Positions 55,041 through 64,000 of a stretch of 64,000 bases of DNA are shown here, in pieces (position 1 is the stretch's first letter; the number at the start of each line of letters is the position of its first letter). Source of the stretch: Papilionanthe hookeriana x Papilionanthe teres (lineage: Eukaryota; Streptophyta; Magnoliopsida; Asparagales; Orchidaceae); assembly GCA_022702705.1 (NCBI GenBank), contig CM040425.1, positions 3,348,001 to 3,412,000 on the forward strand, in the 5' to 3' direction. A model generated the notes under the pieces. The model did no database searches. It saw only the letters and a list, made by a program, of their open reading frames with translations, and had not been told where the DNA came from. A program made the translations under genes and the position numbers.

Positions 55041-58000
55041 CTCCACCCTTCCTCAAGCCTGTCAGTCCTTGCCAGCCGCCCTAGCCACCAGAACAGGCAC
55101 AGCCGAGTTCCCGCCATGGGCTTAAAATTCAAAATTGTAGCTTGGCAGTAAGAAATCCCCTCACTCGCCACACCGGCTCGCTCGACCCTCACCCTAGCGG
55201 CCCAAAGCACTCATTGCCTGGCCCTGAGCTCCCCTCTCCGGCCATGGCTATAAAATCCCCCCCTCTCGGCCAACCACAAGGTGCTGAACTTTTCCTCACA
55301 AAAATCCCTCAAATTACTCCCAAACCTCTTCCCAGCCAAGAGAAGAAGATCCCCACTATCTTCCTACCCTGAATCCCACCAACCGAGCCCAATTTCCCAG
55401 CTGAAATTTAAGCCAGAAATAGGACATCCCCAGAAACTTCACCAAAATGAAATTAACTGCACCCACACCATCCCCACACGAAGAGAAGAAGTTCCTTAGT
55501 GAAAACCCCCTCACTAGGCCACCCAGTTATTCTATCGGCCAGAGCTCTAAATCAGGTTTAGATGAACTCTTGTCTAGGCAGTTCACCATGATCACGGGCT
55601 CAATCCCTAGGCTTCTGGAACTTCAACAAATGTTTCAAGCATCTCTGATCGAGGTCTCACCTCTCAGAGCAAAGGTATTGAACTTTCCTTCCTCTCGAGC
55701 TTCCAGTGATTTTCCATTTCTTTTGGCTTGATTTCCCTTATGGATATCTTCATTTAGGCTAGACGAGCATGTAGAAACAAATGACACTCTATTTGGTTGA
55801 GTATAGCTTGAGATCTTAAGGTTTTAGTGTGGACGGCTCTCGGGTTTAACCAGATGGGGACGATGACCAGCCACCGTTGGATAGCGCGTGCATCGAATGG
55901 ACGACGGAGATTGAGCCGGACAGAACCGCAGAGCGAAAAGAGCGCGCTGACTCAGATGGCGGCGCTGAATGGGGAGACAATGCGTGTGACTTCGGAGCCG
56001 TCTATGTCGAGGTGGCGCCGCGTCGGATAAGTAGGAAATTAGGGTATTTTTTATTTATTTAAATTCCTGAAACTTTAAAAATGCATATCTTTACATAGAA
56101 AAATTCACAAATTAAAAAAAAATACTTTGTTGCTCAATGAACAGAGGAGAATAATGTGGAAAAAGAATTGAGTTATTTTGTTGATTCTTTAATTTTTAAT
56201 TAATTAAACATTGTTTTGAGTATTTTAATTCTCCATTAGCATGCATAATTCACCATGGCATGAGACCATAGGGCTTTTGTAGCCTCTGATTTTGGGAACA
56301 TTCTCTGAATTTTTCAAGGCCAGAGGCTATGTCTATGGGAAGTTATCTATTTTTTAAGTTAAAAGTCATTTCCTTGAAAATTAATAATGAAAATTAGCAC
56401 ATTGATTCTAAAAATCTAGAAAATTAGGGGAAATATCTCTAGATAAGAGGACCCTAGGAAAATTATAACAAGATCTAATTCATTAAAAATGACCATAATG
56501 TGGCTAAATACTAAAAAATGAAATTAAATTAATTTGGAATAACTACACATCAAAATGACATGAAATTAATTCTCTACTGATCTTTAGGGTCAGGGGAACC
56601 CCACATAAAAATTTCAAGTTAATTGGAAATGATTTAACTCACTAAATGAATTATTCAAGTTACATGTCCATTTTTGAAATTAAAAAATCCATAAAACCCA
56701 AATTATAACTAAAAAAATCACCAAATCAATTGTGTGGGCTCTCTGAGATTATAGGAGTTTAAGAAAATTAAAATTGGAATTTTCCTAAAATTTTCATTTT
56801 TAACCTACTTTTGGGTATTTTAATAATTAAAAAATTATAAAAATCATAAAAATATTAAAATTCATAAAATCGTCATATTTGGTCCCCTAATCACTTAGAA
56901 ACCAACCAAATATTTTTCCCAATTCTCTAACTAAAGATATTGAATTTTAAAGGCTTAGGGTAATTTTTAATATTAAAAAATGGATTTTTCAACCCTTTCA
57001 CTAAAATAATTATAAAAATTCAAAGGAAAATTAAAAAAATATAAATTTTATTTCTTTGAGTTCTCTAACCTTAGAGAGATTTAGGAAAAATATAAAACCT
57101 AATTTTCTTCTTTAATTTTATTTTATAATTAATTAAAACTCCAAAATTTAAAATAATTATAATAAATAAAATAAATTTCAAAAAATCTTCAAAATTGGTC
57201 TAAGTGGTCCTCTAGTTAGTAGGAACCTCTCATAATTTTCCTAAGGATAGAAACTTCACCTTGGTCATGTTGTTGAATTTTCATTGAAAATCTCTATTTT
57301 TCACTAAAATAATTATATAAATTAAATTAAAAATGGAAAAATCAGATTTTCTCCTCGAATGTCTTAATTGACATGTGAATGAGGTGAAATAAAAATTTTA
57401 AGTTCATTTGAGTTTGATTTAATGAATTATGAGATGAATAAGCTTAAAAGGGCATAAAGGTAATTAAGGGACTTTAACCTTAATTAATATTTAAGCTTAA
57501 CCAAAGGGAAGGGTGAAACACTTGATGATAATTTTCCTTTTGGATGATTGAAACTAAGGGAGTTAAGGGGTAGAAACCCATTAATCACATTTAACATTAT
57601 AAAAAAAAAGAAATCTTAATTAATTAAATAATTTAAACTTTGGAAGATTAATTAAGGTTTATGGATGTGATATAAGAAGATTCTAATTCTTAGAATTGAA
57701 CCCCTAATTAAAAGATTAATTCAACATTATCTAATCCTTAATTAATGGAATTGTAAAAATAATGTTTGAAACTAATAACTAAAAAGGGGGAATAATCTTG
57801 AAATCATATAATTAAATTAAAAGCTTAAAGTATTTAAGTTAATGTGAAATGATTTAAAATCAAATTAAAATAACTTAAAATATTAAAATTAATTTGAAAT
57901 AACTTAAAACTAAAATTAAGACAAAATTGAAATATTAAGGTTAATTTAAAATAATTCATAATCAAAACATTAAAACTAAACCAATTAAAATTAATCTAAA

Positions 58001-59198
58001 ATATTATGATTAAGTTAAAACAAACTTAAATCATTAAAACTTAACTGAATCAAATAATTCAAAACATCTTCCTAACCTAAGTGATTTAAAATATTTGAAA
58101 ATCAATCTGAAAAATGTATAACTAAATTGAATCACTTTTAAATCATCACTTCAACTTCAATTAAGAATGGTTAAGTCTTTTAATAAACTAATTTGCCCTT
58201 AAAAGCTTTCACCTTTATAATTATTAAATGCAGTATCAAATGAAATGTCACTTTACTCATAGGATAATCAAACATCCTAGTTCACTGAGCAAGAGTCAAA
58301 ACCTATATAATCCCCGGATGATCAATTCATCTACATAATGAAATTCACTTGGACTCAAAATAATCCTAAAAGCTGAAAAGATGTTCAGGACTCGTCTTAA
58401 GCACTTTCTCAATCTAATGAGATGTTTTAGAAGAACAACTGAAATTCATTGTTCTTTGATGAAGAAAATCATCCTCAAACACACTTTAGGAATTGACTAG
58501 TGATAGGAGTAGGATCTGGTAGACAACCAAGACCTCCCCTTAGCTTTACCTAAGTGTTTTCTTTTAAATATTTAAATGCCCTAACATGTGTTTCAAGTGC
58601 AGTTGGAAATGATGAGAAAAATTGCTAGGTACGCTTTTCTTTTATTGAAATTTATTTACCTGCGCTGTACTTTCTTTTCTTACAAGCTTGCATGTTAACA
58701 ACAATGTCACCTGCATGAAAACTGAAACCTTTAGGATAGCCGCAAAACTGAACCAAAACTAAATTAAAATCAAAACAAGATAAAATTTATCGCCACAATA
58801 TTCAAAATAAAAAAGTCTAAATTTCATCATAAACAAAACAACAAAACTACAATTAAAACTAAATTAAATCGTCTCGTCGGATGATCGGGAATCCCTCGAA
58901 TGATGTAACCCATGTGTTGCTAACGAGATTTCCCACGATCTAAATGAAAGTGTGGAACTCATTCGATTGAGTTTAGCAAATTCATTTGGACTAAGTGAAT
59001 CCAATGAAAATAGTGGTGCCTGGATGATGGAACCGTGGGATCTTAACCGGTTCTGCTTAATCAACTTTAAGATTTCCCTTAATAAAACTTAAGACATTGA
59101 AGTGAAAAATCAATCTCTAAACTATGACACCTCTCTCATCTCTTAACTGTCACTTTCTTAAAATAAAATTTCTGCAACAATGAGGAGCTCGGAGCAAG
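55041..59198 (+). repeat. 3' LTR of element A, cut by element H
   Basis: Matches 1-4187 closely and in the same order. The match ends at gcaag (59194-59198; 4183-4187 in the 5' LTR), exactly where the LTR of H begins. The remaining 870 or so bases of the LTR must lie beyond H. Confidence 0.85.
55249..55255 (+). promoter_or_regulatory. LTR TATA box of A (3' copy)
   Basis: TATAAAA in catggctataaaatcccc, as at 206-212. Confidence 0.5.
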
Positions 59199-59262
59199 TG
59201 AATCGTGATTTTAAATATACTTAAAAGTATAAGAATTTGACACCACTACTAGAAGATATAAA

Positions 59263-59280
59263 TCCCCGGCAACGGTGCCA
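59263..59280 (-). other. Internal PBS-like site in the LTR of H
   Basis: Minus strand tggcaccgttgccgggga, 17 of 18 bases of the tRNA-Asp PBS, 64 bases inside the LTR end. Confidence 0.8.
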
Positions 59281-60520
59281 AAAACTTGAACCGACCTTTA
59301 CGAATACAAGAATTTATGAATTTATATTTAAAGATTTATAATAATTTTTGTAAAAGTTACAATTTCAAGCGCAAGTATACGTATCATTTTAAGTAATACA
59401 GGGCTCTATTAGAGTCCTAGTTATTGATCCCACAGGGAAGATTAAGTGAAAATGAATTTAAGAAATATATTAGATTTTCAAATTAAAAGTAATTATTATT
59501 TTTATTTCTTTTCAAAATTCAGATTTTAAGTTTAACGAAATTTCTACTAAATGCAAATAAGCAACAATAAAGTAAAAGGTTATTGCAAGTATAAATAAAA
59601 CAACTTTCTCCTTTTTCAACTAATCCAAGATTTTTCAGAATAATTATCATTCATTGAGAACTTGAAATTATGGTATTGCGCCAAATAGAAGCATTTATAT
59701 TCTTTACCTTCGCTTGATAGTATAAAGAACATTGGCTAATCTTTAGATCGGTTCAGGATGTATTATTAGTAGAAAGGTTAATCTAGGCTCACACTTCTAG
59801 ATGTCCAAGGGTGGCTATGGTCGGCCCTACTAGTGACCCTTTCCCTTTCTATACACAAAAATATTAGAATTTAGTCCGTCACTCTTAAAACTAATCAATT
59901 CTATGCCCAATAAATAATATCTCCCTATTTATTTGCACTTCACCTTGAATAATCCGCTCAAGGCCTTCGATTACCTAAGTATTCATGAGATATCTACTAG
60001 TTAAGAACACATCTCTGGATAGGTCTCAAAATTCTTCAACATGTTTTAACAATTCAAATGGCCAGTTTAAAAAGTAAATTAAGATCAGGTATTAATATCA
60101 TTGCAATAATTTAAAATTTTAAGTTATGTTCTCTAACGAAATTAAATTATCTTATTATCTATTCATAGTTGAAAGGAGAAAGAAAACTAACTACTCAGAA
60201 CACATTGAATTAACACAACAAAATATATTTATAAAACTTTGAACCAAGTTACATATACTTATCTGGAATGTTCCTTCAAGTGATCCGCTGACTCCTATTG
60301 ACTCCAATGCAAGGTACAAGACTTCAACATCAACAACACTTGCAAACTCACACTTACTACTCAAAGAATTGAGTAGTAACACTCAAAATAACTAAAATAA
60401 ACTCATTAAATACTTAAGAAGAAAATATGGTGGCTCTCTAAATCTATCTCCGGATGCTAGAGATCTAGGGGGCACGTATGGATAGAGAGAGAGGGCCCTT
60501 TTTCTGTAGAAATGTCTCTC

Positions 60521-60526
60521 TTTATA
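60521..60526 (-). promoter_or_regulatory. LTR TATA box of H
   Basis: Minus strand TATAAA in gagctctataaagagag, the place equivalent to 38914 in E. Confidence 0.55.
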
Positions 60527-61055
60527 GAGCTCTGAAAATGACCAGGGGTTGCTTAAGGCACCTCTTCAAAATTCATCCAAATACAATATATCTTCTAGAA
60601 AGTAAGTGTGGCGCCTAGGCGTTGGGATCTGGCACCTAGGCGCCGGAGTCCGTGCCCAAGTCTTCGCACCTCTTTGCGATTAAAACTGTTTTCTAGTGTC
60701 CAGATGCATTGTATCACATGTCCTATGTATTAGGAGTAACGGCCAGTCTTCTAGAAGGTCTGATAACCGCTTAACACCATCAAAATAACTGCCCAAAGTT
60801 GTAAAAAATTCTTCACTGCTTCAGTATTAAACTGGCGCTTAGGCGCCGGATTATGGCGCCTAGGCGCCGAACCTATAATTTCGGCAAATTTGCTTTTAAG
60901 CTCTATTTTTGCTCATTTTTGCTCCTTTTTCCTTTTTGAACACTTTTTTTATCACCTACATCCAAAAACATAAAAATACATTTCATTAAAGCATAATATC
61001 CTTAAGAATTGAATCATAAATAAGGCATAAAAATATGTATTTTTTAAGTGGATCA

Positions 61056-61070
61056 AATTCCCCCAAACTT
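61056..61070 (-). other. Polypurine tract of H
   Basis: Minus strand aagtttgggggaatt immediately before the LTR start, identical to that of E. Confidence 0.8.
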
Positions 61071-62487
61071 AAACGTTAATTGTCCTCCAGTAACCCTTTT
61101 AATTACATAAAAAATATAACATCAGAAATAAAGTTTAAATATTTAAGATTTCTTGTAATTTTTGGTTTTATAAATACATTAGCAAATCATTAACTAAATT
61201 TCACTAATTAAGTTTAATTTTAAGAATTTAAAGAATATTTAACTACCAAATCATAAGATTTTAAAATTTTCATTTATTTCAAGAATAATTGCAATTTATC
61301 ATATTAAGGTCACATTGAATATTTATAAGAAAAAGACTTTCATGAAAAATTTTTCTAATAAAAATATTTGTACATAAAAATTAAGTTAAAAATGTAATTA
61401 GTTTTCTTCCTATAAGATAATTCAAGTGAAGCCAATTTTTTATTAGGCTTTCTTCAAGCTTCTCCTCACATTTCTTTTTTTTTTTTTTCTGTTTCTTCTT
61501 TTTAAGGATATTTTTCAATCCTCCATTTTTTTTGTGAGGATTACTATATCTGAATAGCCTGTTAATGATTTTGAACTTCACTATCCTTAACTTATATTTA
61601 AAAACTTATACATTTTTACTTAATAAATATGACATTCTTAATAAGTATTTTTCAAAAATTTTTTCAATCTTTTCCTTTTCAAGTAATAATCTTGATTCCT
61701 TAGTATTTCAAAAACACAATTCTCTTTACTATAAATAGAAAAAATTTTAATCTTATTATTCTTTAAGTTAAATAATTCTATTCTTAAAATCAATCAAAAT
61801 TATTGAAATTTTAGTTAAGTCTACTAAATTATTTATAAATTCAAAAATTTAAGTAATCTTAAATAGATTTTTTATTCCTTATGTTGTGTTAATATTTTTT
61901 TAATGAAAATATTAGTACATTGAGAACAAGTAATATTTAATATTTAAAATGTTTTCCCTTCCCCCAAACTTCAGCTTTAGTATAAAAATGAATCATAAAA
62001 TTTTCTAAAGCATGAGAGAAAGAATAAAACAGGAATTTATCTAGGTACAATGATGATGTAGTAAGGAAAAACTCATTTCTACTTCTACACATGCTTTAAT
62101 ATGTATGTAATAGAAATGATTAAGCATATATAGAAAAGTTTGCAGAGCAGGAGTTAATTTCTACAATTTTTTCAAATATATATATTATTATTATTCTCTT
62201 TTTTTATTTAAAACATGCAAAATTACTAACTATTCAGGAATACTAAACAGTAGGCTGAAACAGAAACAAACATTTATCATAGAAAATAAAAATTCATCCA
62301 TACTTCAGTCTTTAATACATAACACAATAGATGATCTAAAACAGTCTAAACATTAAAAGTTCACACAAAGTTAATTAAACAAATCAACGCTAACAAATAA
62401 CAATAAAATCAGACTCAACAGTACTAACATACTAGAAATAAAATACTAAAAATAGAATCAATACATCTTAGGAGGTAAATCAAACTG
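61071..62487 (-). other. 3' UTR of element H
   Basis: AT-rich, no real frame. Matches 48520-49840 of E. Includes the upstream PPT-like motif at 61957-61972 and a homopolymer run near 61473-61489. Confidence 0.65.
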
Positions 62488-63646
62488 CTAATCACTAGTT
62501 GTAGCCTCATCCTCGTCGTCACCAAAAGAAAATTCTACATCCTTCGGATCTACATAAGGTGAAAATCTAGGACAGGTAGGGAACTGAACATCATGATCAC
62601 CTTCAGGAATCTAACAAGAGACTCAGAATACTCAGCATCATAATCACTCTTCCTTTGGGTGTACTTAGAAAGATGATCGATCTTCTTATTGATCGTATCT
62701 ACTCTACAATGAGTTAGAAATAACTCATTCAGCTACTCCATGAACTTATCATGCAAAGATTCCCAGAAACTAGATGGTGGCTTAGTAGCAGAAGTAGAGG
62801 ATCCAGAAGTAGAAGGTCTACCAGAAGTAGGTAATGAACTAGAAAGTGCGGTAGAACTCTTACCTCGGAGTCGATCATAGATGCTGACACTTTCTAGTCC
62901 AATGTACTTTGTAGACTTAAGCTTCTCCTCTCAAAGCTCAGCAACAACTCCAGCATTCTCACACAGAGAATAAATCAAAGATGGAAATCTTAGTCCCACA
63001 AAAGTGCTAGAACGAGCAGTGGTCTCTACAGAATCATAAACGATACTCCCAACATCAATCGGCTTCCTCTCCTGTATGCAGTAGTTGAGGATAGCTCTGT
63101 CCTTGGTAACCTCACTCAAATGGTTGGATGGAAGGAGGCAAGCAGAAATAAAGTAATGCCATGCCTTAGAAATACCATTTAGCTTAGAAGATGAAAAATT
63201 TACCCGTTTTTTGTTCCGGATCTTCCAAGCTACAGTACCATCAGTCAAATAAGCAATAATCTTCTCCAGATCTCCCTAAAATGGAGATAATTCAGAGTAA
63301 TAGCACTCGATGTTCGGTGGCAGGTCGTAGAAAATGTTCATTCACTCGAGAGTAAATCCTACTCCAACTCCTCTTATAAAGATCTCGTACTCTTCGGCAT
63401 CCAAGAAATTTGCATAAACTCCCTGACGATAGGGATAACAGCAACATCAGTGAAATAACATAATCGTTGCTAGTTGAGTGCAACGATTATATCTTCAATC
63501 CTTCCTCCAGGATTGTAAAAACTCCTCTCCGAGATAAACTTCCTTGTCGTAGCAAAATCAATATAACGAAAATGTGTCGCGGTAGTGGCAAACTTGCTAC
63601 GATCGAAATTTTCTCGTTCCTTTCCTTGATTAGATTTTGGTGCCAT
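62488..63646 (-). pseudogene. Accessory ORF of element H (plant transposon-protein domain type)
   Basis: Counterpart of 47367-48519 in E, of nearly equal length. Starts MAPKSNQGKERENFDRSKF at 63646. Contains RKFISERSFYNPGGRIED, a block around 63430-63340 in broken frame, the open stretch 63248-62931 with VAWKIRNKKRVNFSSSKLNGISKAWHYFISACLL, and the acidic end DDEDEATTSD at 62488. There are a stop near 63480 and frame changes after it. Same place after integrase in both elements, so a fixed part of the family. Function unknown. Confidence 0.65.
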
Positions 63647-64000
63647 CTAAACGTGAAATAAAAATGTAAAATAAATTTATAGGATCAAAGGAAAAGAACT
63701 AATTTAAGCTTTTCAAACTTGAAATAGCTTAAAAATCCATGGATTTAACTCTAAAAATCAATTTTTTTCTCAAAATTTCGGTTCTCTTCAAAGAGCAAAA
63801 TCCATGGTGAAATTCGAAAATAAATGGTTTAGAAGGTAGATCTCACCTCGTGATGAAGAAATCGAGTGATTCCAAGCTTAAAAACATGAAAATCCGGCCT
63901 CAAAATGGATTCTAAGGCTCTATTTTTGCGAAAACGGGAAGAACAAGAAGCTTAGGCGTTGAAAATTGCGTTGGGGGGGTCTAAGAAGATGACGTTTTGG
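63647..64000 (-). other. Spacer upstream of the accessory ORF of H
   Basis: Matches about 47000-47366 of E. No frame. Confidence 0.6.

Larger units (their letters stand above)
1..59198 (+). mobile_element. Element A: giant Tat/Ogre-like Ty3/Gypsy retrotransposon, the nested host of the window
   Basis: The plus-strand parts in order are 5' LTR, PBS, leader, ORF1 and gag (1-9120), RT to AlkB-like ORF (25694-26111 and 33075-38350), tandem-repeat 3' region (51701 on) and 3' LTR (to 59198). They add to about 22 kb without the inserts B, G and E. The LTR at 1-4187 resembles 55045-59198 far more than it resembles the LTR of B, which supports pairing them as 5' and 3' LTRs of one element. The protease and most of the RT start are missing, lost with the 5' half of B at the 25693 junction. 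The second RNase H, the giant LTR and the extra ORFs place it in the Tat/Ogre lineage. That all pieces are one element is inference from order and orientation. Confidence 0.7.
59199..61055 (-). repeat. 3' LTR of element H
   Basis: Minus strand starts TGATCCACTT at 61055 and ends gattCA at 59199, 1857 bp. It carries ggcgcctaggcgcc at 60855-60868 and a variant near 60611, TATAAA at 60526-60521, the atacgtat core near 59380 and a near-perfect internal PBS. Confidence 0.85.
59199..64000 (-). mobile_element. Element H: Athila-like retrotransposon of the E family, continuing outside the window
   Basis: The minus strand gives accessory ORF, 3' UTR with both PPT-like motifs, PPT, and a 3' LTR ending at 59199. 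Related to E but well diverged. The predicted target duplication is gcaag (59194-59198), to be matched at the far end outside the window. Confidence 0.85.

Noticed and set aside
61381..61581. Lysine-rich 66-codon frame
   Set aside because: It arises from a homopolymer T run in the 3' UTR of H.
1..64000. tRNA, rRNA or other structural RNA genes
   Set aside because: Only primer-binding sites complementary to tRNA ends are seen; no cloverleaf or rRNA core was recognised on either strand.

Overview
The window is gene-poor plant heterochromatin, most likely from a flowering plant with a large genome. It is AT-rich, shows no host gene, and is built almost wholly of nested Ty3/Gypsy LTR retrotransposons. 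Two lineages are present. The first is a giant Tat/Ogre-like family: PBS tggcgactccgctgggga, LTR over 5 kb, an ORF before gag, a degenerate RNase H followed by a second archaeal-type RNase H, and long tandem-repeat 3' regions. The second is an Athila-like family: PBS tggcgccgttgccgggga matching tRNA-Asp, LTRs of about 1.8-1.9 kb, and an extra ORF after integrase.

Mother element A (+). Its 5' LTR (1-5061), PBS, leader, ORF1 and gag run to 9120. Its RT-RNase H-integrase and a downstream ORF reappear at 25694-26111 and 33075-38350. Its tandem-repeat 3' region and 3' LTR lie at 51701-59198. Four other elements break it. B is Tat-like, on the minus strand, 9121-25693, and has lost its 5' half. G is Athila-like, minus, 26112-33074, and has lost its 3' half. 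E is Athila-like, plus, 38351-51700, complete, with target duplication AGAAG. H is Athila-like, minus, 59199 to the window end, and sits in the mother's 3' LTR.

Main discovery. Both Tat-like elements carry, after integrase, an ORF whose C-terminal half is an AlkB-type 2-oxoglutarate/Fe(II) oxygenase closely resembling plant ALKBH9/ALKBH10 RNA m6A erasers (18257-19742 minus; 36306-37620 plus). The iron ligands H-x-D...H and the arginine-rich end are readable in both copies, with 61 codons from the first to the last histidine in the plus copy. Two diverged elements share the same ORF in the same place, so it looks like a stable part of this lineage, presumably captured from a host eraser gene. 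An element-borne eraser could act on the element's own RNA; that function is inference.

Other structure of note: fossil primer-binding sites inside the LTR ends of both lineages; an antisense copy of the Tat leader module between the tandem repeats and the 3' LTR; a recurring perfect palindrome ggcgcctaggcgcc in Athila LTRs and spacers; nonsense mutations that are mostly C-to-T changes, fitting decay of methylated DNA; and rearranged junctions with short microhomology. Every coding region is a relic with stops or frameshifts, except the 282-codon ORF1 of A and some single domains.
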